A DNA stretch of 64,000 nt from Pseudocoprococcus catus (GCF_902381825.1 NZ_LR698973.1:722353-786352); one strand, 5' to 3'. Shown: positions 33,766 through 42,759, counted from the stretch's first letter. Program-made: numbers and translations. Notes: generated by a model from the sequence alone, not told the origin.

Positions 33766-33846
33766 GATATAAACAGAAACAGGAATTTGAGTGAATAATG
33801 AGCCAAAACCTATGTGAACAATAAAGGATAAAATGCGGCGATACAA

Positions 33847-34470
33847 ATGGTATTAAATTTAAGAAAAAATATACTGATTTTGAATGATTTGTCTATATCC
33901 TGCCGGCTGATTCGTTCAGACAGACGTTCCTTAGGGCTTGAGATAAGAAAAATTCCGGAGGGCGGAGCGGAACTTCTGATTCGTGCACCAAGGCGGATGA
34001 AGATAGCGTATATTGAATGGTTTATCAATGAAAAAGAACGGTGGATAACTGAGAAATATTTGGCTGCACTTGTGGAAAAACCAGGTCCGCAAATGATGGA
34101 AATTCCGGAATATGTGACGGAACAATGGCTTCGGACAGAAGGGGCTGAAAGATTCCATCAAAAGACGGCTTTTTGGGCTGCGAGAATGAAAGTGACTTAC
34201 GGAAGGATCACGATCCGTGATCAGAAAACACGGTGGGGAAGCTGTAGCAGTGGGGGAAACCTGAATTTTAACTGGCGGCTGCTTCTGATGCCGGAGAGGG
34301 TTATGGATTACGTGATTGTCCATGAACTGGCCCACCGGCGGGAAATGAACCATTCTGCGGCTTTCTGGCAGATCGTCGAAACGTATCTGCCGGATTACCG
34401 GGAACGGCGGCAGTGGCTGAAAGAAAACGGAAACCGTTATTCGGGGCCTGTTGAATTGCTGAAGCGCTAG
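33847..34470 (+). CDS. YgjP-like (DUF45) zinc metallopeptidase-type protein
   Basis: 207 residues. The YgjP signature is complete: RWGSCSSGGNLNFNWRLLLM, then VIVHELAHRREMNHSAAFW with the HELAH zinc site, and PDYRERRQWL. These proteins resemble wss1/M48-type minigluzincins; no substrate is established. The ribosome site for 33847 is poor, but a seven-codon frame (ATG at 33832) with a good site (AAAGG) ends inside the start region and could couple translation. Confidence 0.85.
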   Translation: MVLNLRKNILILNDLSISCRLIRSDRRSLGLEIRKIPEGGAELLIRAPRRMKIAYIEWFINEKERWITEKYLAALVEKPGPQMMEIPEYVTEQWLRTEGAERFHQKTAFWAARMKVTYGRITIRDQKTRWGSCSSGGNLNFNWRLLLMPERVMDYVIVHELAHRREMNHSAAFWQIVETYLPDYRERRQWLKENGNRYSGPVELLKR

Positions 34471-34517
34471 AGCAGGCAGACACTGAAATTTTCAGATAAA
34501 ATGACCGTCGAATTCGG

Positions 34518-35474
34518 CTAAGCAGCCACAGGCTTTTTCGCAGGAATTTGAGAAAGCATAATGGCGGCAAACATCAGCAGACAGCCGCAGAGTTCTTTTG
34601 GAGACAGATACTGATGCAGGATGATCCATCCGGCTAACAATGAAAATGCAGATTCCAGACTCATAAGGAGTGAGGCAATAACGGGATCTGTATTTTTTTG
34701 TGCCACGATCTGCAGTGTATAACCTACCGCACAGGAAAGTACACCTGCATAAAGGAGAGGCTGCCATGCTGTCAGAATGGCATGGAGATTCGGTGATTCT
34801 GTCAGCATGGCAGGTATGCCGCAGATGATGCCGCATGTGAAAAATTGAATGCAGGACATGCGGACACCATCGACTTTTGGTGAAAAATAGTCCACCACCA
34901 TAATATGAAACGAAAAACAAAAAGCGCAGATAAGGACAAGAATATCACCTTTGCCCAGGGAAAGACTTTCTGTCATGCAGAGCAGGTACAGGCCGATGAC
35001 GGAGAGCCCGACACTGATCCAGGCAATAAGACGGACTTTTTTACCGACAAAAAGGCCGAGGATCGGGACAATCACGATATACATGGCGGTGATAAATCCG
35101 GCCTTGCCAACGGTTGTGTAGACAATGCCAACCTGCTGAAAAGAACTGGCAATTGCCAGAAGGATACCGCAGACAATACCGCCGATGATCAGTGTTTTCC
35201 TGTCAGATACGGATGAGGAGGATGTCGATGCAATGTCGGTGGCAGAGGCCGCATCACTGTTGGAAGCGTTGACGGTTGCTGCTGATTTTTGGTTGACTTT
35301 GTCAAGCAATGGAATAAAAAGCAGCAGAACAAAAGCACCGATAAAATTTCTGACAGAGTTAAAGGTAAATGGACCGACATAATCCATCCCCACACTCTGC
35401 GCGACAAAAGCAACACCCCAGATGAAGGCAGTTAATAGGAGCATCAGATTGCTTTGCATTTTTTTTGAACTCAT
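34518..35474 (-). CDS. EamA/DMT family permease
   Basis: 318 residues, ten hydrophobic segments in the two EamA repeats: LMLLLTAFIWGVAFVAQSVG, then TVGKAGFITAMYIVIVPILG in the first repeat and VASLLMSLESAFSLLAGWI in the second. A Ser/Ala/Thr-rich cytoplasmic loop (about residues 62-95) is unusually long for the family. Substrate unknown; members export amino acids, nucleosides or drugs. Convergent with the YgjP-like gene. Confidence 0.9.
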   Translation of the reverse strand: MSSKKMQSNLMLLLTAFIWGVAFVAQSVGMDYVGPFTFNSVRNFIGAFVLLLFIPLLDKVNQKSAATVNASNSDAASATDIASTSSSSVSDRKTLIIGGIVCGILLAIASSFQQVGIVYTTVGKAGFITAMYIVIVPILGLFVGKKVRLIAWISVGLSVIGLYLLCMTESLSLGKGDILVLICAFCFSFHIMVVDYFSPKVDGVRMSCIQFFTCGIICGIPAMLTESPNLHAILTAWQPLLYAGVLSCAVGYTLQIVAQKNTDPVIASLLMSLESAFSLLAGWIILHQYLSPKELCGCLLMFAAIMLSQIPAKKPVAA

Positions 35475-35741
35475 ATTTGTCTCTCCTTTAGATGATCATC
35501 TATTATACGTCAAGGCACATGAAGGCTGTTTTTGTTTGTTATTGGTATGGATAAAGACGCAAAACATGTGCTTTTTGATGGTTTATAGTGGTAAAGTATC
35601 GTAATAAGGTTTATAATAGCACATGTATCTATGAAAATAAAAGAAAAAAGCATAAAATTTGAAAAAACACTTGATTATCGACAAAAATAGTGTATTTTAT
35701 GTAATTAGGAAATTATTTCGAAATTGTCGGAGGATTAAATC

Positions 35742-37070
35742 ATGAAGATCGTTGTAAAATTCGGCGGAAGTTCCCTTGCAAGTGCCGAACAGTTTAAGAA
35801 AGTTGCGGATATTATTCACGCAGACCCACACAGAAGATTTGTTGTCCCTTCTGCACCGGGCAAGCGTTTTGATGGAGATACAAAAGTTACAGATATGTTA
35901 TATGCATGCTATGATCTGGCTGAGGCCGGCAAGGATTTTGATGGTGCACTGGCAGACATCAAGACCCGCTATGAAGAAATTATTGAAGGACTTGGGCTGA
36001 ATCTGACACTGGACAAAGAGTTTGAGACAATCCATGAACAGTTCCGTCTGAAAGCAGGAAGAAATTATGCCGCATCCAGAGGTGAATATCTGAATGGTAT
36101 TGTGCTGGCCAATTATCTTGGTTTTGAGTTTGTTGATGCAGCTACAGTTATCCGTTTTGATGATGCAGGCAACTTTGAAGCAGACAGAACAGATTTGATT
36201 TTGTCTTCAAGATTGAAAGATGTTGAATATGCCGTTGTGCCTGGTTTCTATGGAGCTCAGGATGATGGTGTGGTGACAACTTTCTCCAGAGGCGGTTCTG
36301 ATATTACAGGTTCTATCGTGGCAAAGGCTGTCCATGCAGATGTATATGAGAACTGGACAGATGTTTCCGGTTTCCTTGTGGCAGATCCGAGAATTATCAA
36401 GAATCCTGAAGCGATCGAAGCAATTACATATAAGGAACTGCGTGAGCTTTCTTACATGGGCGCATCTGTACTGCATGAAGATGCTATCTTCCCGGTACGT
36501 AAAGAGGGCATTCCGATCAATATCCGAAACACAAATAAGCCGGATGATCTGGGCACATGGATTGTAGAAAGCACATGCCGTAAACCGAAGCATACAATTA
36601 CCGGTATTGCAGGCAAGAAAGGCTTTGCATCGATTAATATTGAAAAAGATATGATGAACTCCGAAATCGGATTTGGCAGAAAAGTTCTGCAGGTATTTGA
36701 GGATAATAATCTTTCTTTCGAACATATGCCGTCAGGCGTCGATACAATGACTGTGTTTGTACACCAGTCAGAGTTTGAGCACAAAGAGCAGCAGGTCATC
36801 TCAGGTATTCACCGTGCAGTTCATCCGGATCTTCTGGATCTTGAATCCGGTCTGGCACTGATCGCGGTTGTGGGACGTGGTATGAGAGATACGCGTGGTG
36901 TCGCAAGCAAGGTATTTAATGCCCTTGCCAGTGCCAATATTAATATCAAGATGATCGACCAGGGATCCAGTGAACTGAATATTATTATCGGTGTGAAAGA
37001 GAAGTATTTCGAGGATGCGATCAAAGTCATCTATGATGCATTTATCACCAATGCAGCACCGGCTAAATAG
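35742..37070 (+). CDS. Aspartate kinase
   Basis: 442 residues; first enzyme of the lysine/threonine/methionine pathway. KFGGSSLASAEQFKKVADII is the classic ATP-binding start, TFSRGGSDITGSIVAKAV the aspartate site, and two C-terminal ACT domains (GIAGKKGFASINIEKDMMN and VVGRGMRDTRGVASKVF) are regulatory. A monofunctional enzyme of the clostridial type. GGAGG precedes the ATG by eight bases. No lysine riboswitch is recognisable in the 270-base upstream region, which only shows AT-rich promoter-like sequence. Confidence 0.95.
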   Translation: MKIVVKFGGSSLASAEQFKKVADIIHADPHRRFVVPSAPGKRFDGDTKVTDMLYACYDLAEAGKDFDGALADIKTRYEEIIEGLGLNLTLDKEFETIHEQFRLKAGRNYAASRGEYLNGIVLANYLGFEFVDAATVIRFDDAGNFEADRTDLILSSRLKDVEYAVVPGFYGAQDDGVVTTFSRGGSDITGSIVAKAVHADVYENWTDVSGFLVADPRIIKNPEAIEAITYKELRELSYMGASVLHEDAIFPVRKEGIPINIRNTNKPDDLGTWIVESTCRKPKHTITGIAGKKGFASINIEKDMMNSEIGFGRKVLQVFEDNNLSFEHMPSGVDTMTVFVHQSEFEHKEQQVISGIHRAVHPDLLDLESGLALIAVVGRGMRDTRGVASKVFNALASANINIKMIDQGSSELNIIIGVKEKYFEDAIKVIYDAFITNAAPAK

Positions 37071-37131
37071 TCATCACGCAATATTGGCATAACATCAGTC
37101 TGAAAACATATAACCATAGTAGGAATTATAA

Positions 37132-37160
37132 TTGACGCCTATTCGCTGATATGTTAGAAT
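37132..37160 (+). promoter_or_regulatory. Promoter of the lar operon
   Basis: TTGACG (37132-37137), 17-base spacer, TAGAAT (37155-37160). Start near 37167, so the untranslated leader is about 178 bases. Confidence 0.7.
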
Positions 37161-37246
37161 GAGTGAGAAAAGTCCGGTACGAAGCCGGCTGCGAATTTTA
37201 GAGAGAGACGATATAGAATAAAGATAACTGAACAGTTGCATATCAA

Positions 37247-37319
37247 GGCCACGAAGGCGTTTGAGCGTGAATACCCATATGCGTGAGAATATGGTTTAGC
37301 TCGGTACGTTTTCGTGGCT
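37247..37319 (+). promoter_or_regulatory. Structured RNA leader before larB
   Basis: Three coaxial stems: outer GGCCACGAA/TTCGTGGCT (37247-37255 with 37311-37319); middle CGTTTGAGC/GCTCGGTACG (nine pairs with one bulge); inner CCATAT/ATATGG (37275-37280 with 37289-37294) with loop GCGTGAGA. U-rich sequence (TTTCGTTTT) follows the outer stem and the Shine-Dalgarno is 11 bases further on. It does not match a riboswitch class I can recall, including NiCo, TPP and purine types. Confidence 0.55.
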
Positions 37320-37344
37320 TTCGTTTTGCATGAGGAGGAACAAT

Positions 37345-38103
37345 ATGGACGTTTTAAAGCTACTGGAAGATGTGAAAAATGATAAGATTTCACTGGAAGA
37401 GGCAGCTAAAGAATTAAAGCAGCTGCCTTATGAAGATCTGGGATTTGCCAAGTTGGATCATCATCGTAAGATTCGTTCCGGATTCGGCGAGGTTGTATTT
37501 TGCAGTGGCAAATCGGATGAGCATTTGCTGAAGATTTATGAGACATTTTATAAAACTGATACAGAGGTACTCGGTACGCGCGCTTCTGAGCATCAGTATG
37601 AGCTGGTGAAAGCCGTTATACCGGAAGTGACTTATGATCCGCTGTCAAGAATTTTGAAGATTGAGAAGCCCGGAAAGGAAAGAATTGGCCGTGTGGCTGT
37701 CTGTACAGCCGGTACGGCAGATATTGCAGTTGCTGAAGAAGCAGCACAGGTGGCGGAATATTTTGGCACCAACGTTGATAGATTTTATGATGTGGGTGTT
37801 GCTGGCATTCATCGTTTATTTGCCAAACTGGAAGAAATTCGCAAAGCCAACTGTATTATTGCTGTTGCCGGTATGGAGGGAGCACTTGGCGGTGTTCTGG
37901 CGGGCCTTGTTGAGGTACCGGTGATTGCTGTTCCGACTTCTATTGGTTATGGTGCGAACTTCGGCGGTCTGTCAGCACTTTTGACAATGCTGAATTCCTG
38001 TTCCAATGGCATTACTGTTGTCAATATTGATAATGGTTACGGTGCCGGCTATATCAGTACACAGATTAACCGTTTGGCAGTCAAAGCCTATAAGCCGGAA
38101 TAA
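37345..38103 (+). CDS. larB: LarB, nickel-pincer cofactor carboxylase/hydrolase
   Basis: 252 residues. LarB carboxylates nicotinic acid adenine dinucleotide and cleaves it to pyridinium-3,5-biscarboxylate mononucleotide, the first step of the nickel-pincer nucleotide. The C-terminal PurE-like domain has VAVCTAGTADIAVAEEA, DVGVAGIHRL, AVAGMEGALGGVLAGL and PVIAVPTSIGYG. The ATG at 37345 follows AGGAGG; an ATG at 37330 overlaps the site. First gene of larB-larC-larE. Confidence 0.92.
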   Translation: MDVLKLLEDVKNDKISLEEAAKELKQLPYEDLGFAKLDHHRKIRSGFGEVVFCSGKSDEHLLKIYETFYKTDTEVLGTRASEHQYELVKAVIPEVTYDPLSRILKIEKPGKERIGRVAVCTAGTADIAVAEEAAQVAEYFGTNVDRFYDVGVAGIHRLFAKLEEIRKANCIIAVAGMEGALGGVLAGLVEVPVIAVPTSIGYGANFGGLSALLTMLNSCSNGITVVNIDNGYGAGYISTQINRLAVKAYKPE

Positions 38104-38214
38104 GAGAGACGGGGATTTGGCGGCAATATCATATAGATGAAGCAGTGCCTGCCTGAGAAATTGATTTTGAGCAGTCTATTGTAATTTAAGTATAAAGATA
38201 AGGGGATTTGTAAA

Positions 38215-39651
38215 ATGAGCAAGAAAGTTTTATATCTGGAATGTTTTTCGGGTATCAGCGGGGATATGACGGTTGGTGCATTATTAGATCTTGGGGCAGA
38301 CCCGGAAGTATTAAAACAGTCATTGGATTCACTGCATGTGGATGGTTATGAGGTAAAAATCGGCAGAAGCAGCAAGTGTGGTATTGATGCCTGCGATTTT
38401 GATGTGCTGATACCAGATCAGCCGGAATATGATGAAGGCCATATGCATCACCATGATGATGACCACGATCACGAACATCATCACCACGATGACGACCACG
38501 ATCATGAACATCATCACCACGATGATGACCACGATCACGAACATCATCACCATGATGATGACCACGACCACGAACATCATCACCATGATGATGACCACGA
38601 CCACGAACATCATCACCACGATCATGACCACGATCATGACCATCATCATCATGATCACGGCCATGGTCATCATCATGCGCATGTACATAGAAATATTCAT
38701 GATGTATTCGCAGTGATTGATAGACTTGAGAATGAGCATGTTAAGACATTAGCGAAAAAAATGTTTATGATTGTTGCGGAAGCAGAGTCTAAAGCCCATG
38801 GCCTGCCGATTGAAGAAGTGCATTTCCATGAAGTAGGTGCCATTGATTCTATTGTAGATATTATCAGTGTGGCTGTCTGTGTGGACAATCTCGGTGTGGA
38901 CGATATTGTCGTTTCCGAATTATATGAGGGATCCGGTCATGTGCATTGTCAGCATGGTATGATGCCTGTGCCTGTACCTGCAACTGCGAATATTGTTGCG
39001 GCTAATCACCTGCCGATGAAGATTACGGATGCTCAGGGAGAAATGGTCACACCGACAGGTGCAGCGATTGTAGCTGCTCTTCGTACGCAAGATCATTTGC
39101 CAGAGGATTATCAGTTGCTGAAGATCGGCCTTGGTGCCGGCAAGAAGGATTTCCCGAAGGCAAATGTTTTGAGAGCAATGCTGCTTGAAACAAAGGATCA
39201 GCCACAGACAGGTGAGGAAGAAGATATCTGGAAACTGGAGAGCAACATTGATGACTGTTCAGGCGAAGTTCTCGGCTATACAATGGAGCGGCTTTTGGCT
39301 GCAGGGGCGAGAGATGTATGTTATGCGCCGATTTACATGAAGAAGAATCGTCCGGCCTATATGCTTCATGTGCTGTGCGACCGCAGACAGATTCCTGCAA
39401 TGGAAGAAATTATTTTTAATGAGACGACAACCATCGGTATTCGCAGATATAAGGTTGAGCGTACAATTTTAAAACGTCATGAAGCAAAAGCCAAAACGGC
39501 TTATGGCGAAGTGGAATTAAAAATTTGTGAGAAGAATGGTATCGTTTATCGTTATCCTGAATATGAAAGTGTTAAAAAGCTTTGTGAGGCAGCCGGTGTA
39601 CCGTTTAAAGTTGTATATCAGGCAGCCTGTGAAGCAGAAATCAGTGAATAA
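38215..39651 (+). CDS. larC: LarC, CTP-dependent nickel insertase, with long His/Asp-rich insert
   Basis: 478 residues. LarC inserts Ni into the pincer nucleotide. The N-terminus LYLECFSGISGDMTVGALLDLG and the blocks HFHEVGAIDSIVDIISVAV, EMVTPTGAAIVAAL and LESNIDDCSGEVLGYTMERL are diagnostic. Residues 79-158 are a His/Asp/Glu insert built of five near-identical 11-residue units (DDDHDHEHHHH) plus a degenerate tail, a likely nickel store. The gene is one continuous frame; in some lactobacilli LarC is made by frameshifting between two frames. Confidence 0.95.
   Translation: MSKKVLYLECFSGISGDMTVGALLDLGADPEVLKQSLDSLHVDGYEVKIGRSSKCGIDACDFDVLIPDQPEYDEGHMHHHDDDHDHEHHHHDDDHDHEHHHHDDDHDHEHHHHDDDHDHEHHHHDDDHDHEHHHHDHDHDHDHHHHDHGHGHHHAHVHRNIHDVFAVIDRLENEHVKTLAKKMFMIVAEAESKAHGLPIEEVHFHEVGAIDSIVDIISVAVCVDNLGVDDIVVSELYEGSGHVHCQHGMMPVPVPATANIVAANHLPMKITDAQGEMVTPTGAAIVAALRTQDHLPEDYQLLKIGLGAGKKDFPKANVLRAMLLETKDQPQTGEEEDIWKLESNIDDCSGEVLGYTMERLLAAGARDVCYAPIYMKKNRPAYMLHVLCDRRQIPAMEEIIFNETTTIGIRRYKVERTILKRHEAKAKTAYGEVELKICEKNGIVYRYPEYESVKKLCEAAGVPFKVVYQAACEAEISE
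38455..38619 (+). repeat. Five 33-bp tandem repeats inside larC
   Basis: Units at 38455, 38488, 38521, 38554 and 38587, each encoding DDDHDHEHHHH, differ only at a few third-codon positions. A shorter degenerate His/Asp tract continues to 38688. The in-frame, codon-synonymous differences show selection on the protein. Such arrays change length readily by slippage. Confidence 0.92.
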
Positions 39652-39732
39652 ACAGCATGGAAAGCGTGCTGTAAATGAAAAAAATGTCGAACAGGGCATC
39701 AGGTATGAGACATAAGAAGCGAGGAATCAGAC

Positions 39733-40542
39733 ATGGAAATCAGAACACGTTTAGTAAATTATATGAAGGAATTGGGGGATAAGGATCTGTGTGTGGCTTT
39801 TTCAGGCGGCGTGGACAGCTCAGTTATCTTAAGGGCAGCCTGTGAGGCGGCAGCAGCTAATGGCAAAAAGGTGTACGCAGTGACTTTTGAGACAAAACTG
39901 CACCCGAAGGCAGACTTGCCGCAGGCTCAGAAAGTGGCCAAAGAAGCAGGCGCTATTCATCATGTTATCTATGTCAATGAGCTGGATAATGAGGAGATGC
40001 TCAACAATCCTGTGAACAGATGCTATCTCTGCAAAAAATATTTGTTCCAGAATTTGCTGACATTTGCTGCTGAAAAAGGTATCGATACAATCATGGAAGG
40101 CAACAATGCAGATGATCTTCATATCTATCGCCCGGGAACGCAGGCAGTTAAAGAGCTTGGGGTATTAAGTCCTCTGGCAGAGCTGGGGATTACAAAGGCA
40201 CAGGTGCGTGAAATTGCAGCAGATATGGGACTTTCATGTGCCACCCGCCCATCTTCACCTTGTCTTGCAACACGACTGCCGTATGGTACACCGATTTCAT
40301 TCGAACTGCTTGCAAGGGTGGATGCCGGTGAACAGTGGCTGAAGGAGCAGGGATTCCCAATTGTCCGTCTCCGCATTCACGGTGATATTCTGCGTATTGA
40401 AATTGAAAAAGAACGTTTTTCGGATTTTATTGCAATGGCAGATAAGATCACAGCCAAGATGAAAGAACTTGGTTTCGTCTATATTACATTGGATGCGGAA
40501 GGTTTTCGCTCAGGCAGCATGGACGTACATATTGTGAAATAG
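39733..40542 (+). CDS. larE: LarE, sulfur transferase of nickel-pincer cofactor synthesis
   Basis: 269 residues. PP-loop ATP pyrophosphatase motif FSGGVDSS near residue 24. LarE adenylates the pincer precursor and donates sulfur. RCYLCKK is the family CxxC, and RPSSPCLATRLPYG holds the conserved Cys that in the Lactobacillus enzyme gives up its sulfur; another Cys lies eight residues before it. Which sulfur chemistry (sacrificial Cys or 4Fe-4S) applies cannot be settled by eye. AGCGAGGAA precedes the ATG. Followed by a terminator. Confidence 0.92.
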   Translation: MEIRTRLVNYMKELGDKDLCVAFSGGVDSSVILRAACEAAAANGKKVYAVTFETKLHPKADLPQAQKVAKEAGAIHHVIYVNELDNEEMLNNPVNRCYLCKKYLFQNLLTFAAEKGIDTIMEGNNADDLHIYRPGTQAVKELGVLSPLAELGITKAQVREIAADMGLSCATRPSSPCLATRLPYGTPISFELLARVDAGEQWLKEQGFPIVRLRIHGDILRIEIEKERFSDFIAMADKITAKMKELGFVYITLDAEGFRSGSMDVHIVK

Positions 40543-40568
40543 ACAGAAAAGAAATAAAGTAAAATGAG

Positions 40569-40614
40569 CCGTTCCAGGACTGAAACAGAAGAAACGATGC
40601 CCGGAACGGTTTTT
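40569..40614 (+). terminator. Terminator of the lar operon
   Basis: CCGTTCC (40569-40575) pairs with GGAACGG (40603-40609), followed by TTTTTG. Confidence 0.8.
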
Positions 40615-40653
40615 GTGTCAATGATAAAAAGCCGGAATGGAAGCAGTTGATTC

Positions 40654-41028
40654 TTATGAAACACAGGCAATAATGTGCTCATATTCAGATGGTCTGAAAT
40701 GCACAATAAAATGCTGCTGCTGTCTCTGAGAAAGATAATAGCACGGAATATTTTCAAGACCAAGCGTTCTTGCTTTATACAGACGGTGATTGCCGTCGAT
40801 CAGCAGCAAATGATCTTTGGAAAGCTCGGCAACCACCAGAGGTTTTGCCAGATCGGAGGCCATGGCCCGGGTGTGACTGACTCTGGCATCATTATGGTCA
40901 GCCAGTAAAGCTGTGGAAAGTGTCTGGATTGTATAAGAATCAGGATGTTGTTCAATGTCTTCAAGAATAGAAGTGACATCCCAGATGAGAATACCGTTGT
41001 CTGTTGCAAAATGATACTTCTGTCGCAT
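40654..41028 (-). CDS. ParB N-terminal-like domain protein
   Basis: 124 residues. HLLLIDGNHRLYKARTLGLENIPCYYL is the ParB/Srx-type nuclease-like core (DGNHR box). There is no helix-turn-helix, so it is not a partition protein; small stand-alone ParB/sulfiredoxin-like proteins of this kind are uncharacterised. Convergent with larE. Confidence 0.75.
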   Translation of the reverse strand: MRQKYHFATDNGILIWDVTSILEDIEQHPDSYTIQTLSTALLADHNDARVSHTRAMASDLAKPLVVAELSKDHLLLIDGNHRLYKARTLGLENIPCYYLSQRQQQHFIVHFRPSEYEHIIACVS

Positions 41029-41074
41029 AAATCAAACCCTCTGTAAATGGAAAAAGTTGGTAACAACGAAAAAA

Positions 41075-41104
41075 GGCAACGTGCGATAGACGCCGTTGCC
41101 TTTT
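41075..41104. other. Hairpin upstream of the exporter genes
   Basis: AAGGCAACG and CGTTGCCTT, exact, with T-rich flank on the plus strand. It lies between two divergent genes, so it may be a terminator for a lost gene or a leader element. Confidence 0.5.
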
Positions 41105-41228
41105 ACTGCTCTATCATAGCATAATATTCTTAAAATGTATATCCCCTAATTTAAAAATATTGATTTATGAGTGCAGATATAGTATGATAATCAGAGAATT
41201 TTATGAAAAAGAATTTAGGAGGCGTAAT

Positions 41229-42008
41229 GTGAACCGGTTTATTAACGATACGAAAAAGTACTGGAAATATACCTTATACGCTGCAAAGTCACAGTTGAAG
41301 ACAGAGGTAGCCAATTCCTATCTGAACTGGATCTGGTGGGTGCTTGAGCCATTCTGTTTTATGTTGATTTATGCATTTATTTTCGGGTATATGCTTGGAC
41401 GTAAAGAACTGTATTATAATGTTTATATATTTGTAGGTCTTGCCATCTGGGATTTCTTTAACAGATGCATCAAGAGCTCAGTCAGAATGGTGAAGCGTAA
41501 TAAGTCGATTGTATCCAAAGTTTATCTGCCGAAGCATACATTGATTATGTCAGATATGATGGTCAATGGTTTTAAGATGTTGATCTGCTTTGGCCTTTCA
41601 TTGGGAATGATTATCTATTACAAGGTACCTATTGGCTGGCAGGCGCTCTATGCAATTCCGTCTTTGATTACGATACTTATATTTACATTTGGATGCTGCT
41701 GCATTTTGCTTCATCTGGGTGTATTTATTGATGATATGGCGAATGTGATTAACATTGTATTGCGCTTTGTATTCTATTTGACGGGTATTTTCTATAATAT
41801 TAATATTTTCCCGGAGCCAATTCACAGTTTGATTTTGAAAGGCAATCCGCTGGCATTCATGATTTCTGGTTTTAGGGATTCAATCCTTTATCAGACGGTT
41901 CCGTCAAGAAAATGGCTGCTGCTTTGGTTTGTTATCTCGGTTGCCTTAGCGGCATTTGGTGTTTGGAATATTTATAAGAATGAAAATACGTATGTAAAGG
42001 TAATATAA
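41229..42008 (+). CDS. ABC-2 polysaccharide/teichoic acid export permease (Wzm/TagG-like)
   Basis: 259 residues with six hydrophobic segments. The start MNRFINDTKKYWKYTLYAAKSQLK and LNWIWWVLEPF are the typical amphipathic N-terminus and first span. Exports a lipid-linked polymer together with the ATPase that follows. GTG at 41229 is chosen: AGGAGG lies six bases upstream. Longer frames from 41160 or 41184 have no site. Two bases separate it from the ATPase gene. Confidence 0.87.
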   Translation: MNRFINDTKKYWKYTLYAAKSQLKTEVANSYLNWIWWVLEPFCFMLIYAFIFGYMLGRKELYYNVYIFVGLAIWDFFNRCIKSSVRMVKRNKSIVSKVYLPKHTLIMSDMMVNGFKMLICFGLSLGMIIYYKVPIGWQALYAIPSLITILIFTFGCCCILLHLGVFIDDMANVINIVLRFVFYLTGIFYNINIFPEPIHSLILKGNPLAFMISGFRDSILYQTVPSRKWLLLWFVISVALAAFGVWNIYKNENTYVKVI

Positions 42009-42009
42009 T

Positions 42010-42738
42010 ATGGATGAATATGCAATTACAGTCAAAGATTTAAAGATTCGTTATAAAAGTGTACAAGCGTACTCCATTAAGAAAAGTCTGCTTCGCTTAA
42101 AAGGCGTGGAAGCTAAAGCTTTTGAGGCGGTGCGTGGTATCAGTTTTGAAGTAAAGCAGGGAGAGATTCTCGGTATTACAGGTAAGAACGGAAGCGGTAA
42201 GTCGACATTGCTTCGTGCGTTGGCGCATATTTTTTCGGCGGACGAAGGCAGTATCGATCTGCATGGACATTCTGTGTCATTACTGGCCATCGGTGTTGGA
42301 TTTAAGAACGAGATGACAGGGCGTGAGAATATTATGCTGTCTGGTATGCTGCTTGGATTCAGTGAGAAAGAAGTCCTGGATCGGATGGATGATATTATTG
42401 AATTTGCCGGTTTAGGTGAATTTATTGATATGCCGGTACGTACGTATTCAAGTGGTATGTATTCCAAGCTCGCATTTTCTATTACGGCCATTCTTGAAAC
42501 TGACATCATGCTGATTGATGAGGTGCTCAGTGTAGGTGATGAGAAGTTCAAGAAGAAGAGCTATGAGAAGATGAAATCACTGATCTCACAGCGTAACCGG
42601 ACGGTTGTTATTGTGTCACATAATCTTAAGACTTTGGAAGAATTGTGTGACCGTGTTATGTGGATGCATGAAGGCAAGATTGTGAAGATCGGTGAACCGG
42701 TTGAAGTATTGAATGAGTATCGGGAGTTCATGAAATAG
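42010..42738 (+). CDS. ABC polysaccharide/teichoic acid export ATPase (Wzt/TagH-like)
   Basis: 242 residues. Walker A GITGKNGSGKSTLL, signature TYSSGMYSKLAFSI (YSSGM variant typical of Wzt/TagH), Walker B MLIDEVLSVGD, and His in IVSHNLKTL. No C-terminal carbohydrate-binding extension, so export is probably not coupled to a terminal sugar cap. Partner of the permease just upstream. Confidence 0.92.
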   Translation: MDEYAITVKDLKIRYKSVQAYSIKKSLLRLKGVEAKAFEAVRGISFEVKQGEILGITGKNGSGKSTLLRALAHIFSADEGSIDLHGHSVSLLAIGVGFKNEMTGRENIMLSGMLLGFSEKEVLDRMDDIIEFAGLGEFIDMPVRTYSSGMYSKLAFSITAILETDIMLIDEVLSVGDEKFKKKSYEKMKSLISQRNRTVVIVSHNLKTLEELCDRVMWMHEGKIVKIGEPVEVLNEYREFMK

Positions 42739-42759
42739 ATGATGAAAGGAAGCGATAGG

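Noticed and set aside
32599..33846. A 415-codon frame on the minus strand
   Set aside because: It is antisense to frlC and frlD, which have clear family motifs, ribosome sites and a four-base overlap; the antisense product has no recognisable domain.
38455..38619. CRISPR array (five 33-bp repeats)
   Set aside because: Units are directly adjacent with no spacers and lie in frame inside larC.
38329..38739. Long Met/Val-rich and Met/Thr-rich frames over the larC repeats
   Set aside because: They arise because the His/Asp codon repeat is open in all frames; the larC frame shows synonymous differences and the others do not make sense as proteins.
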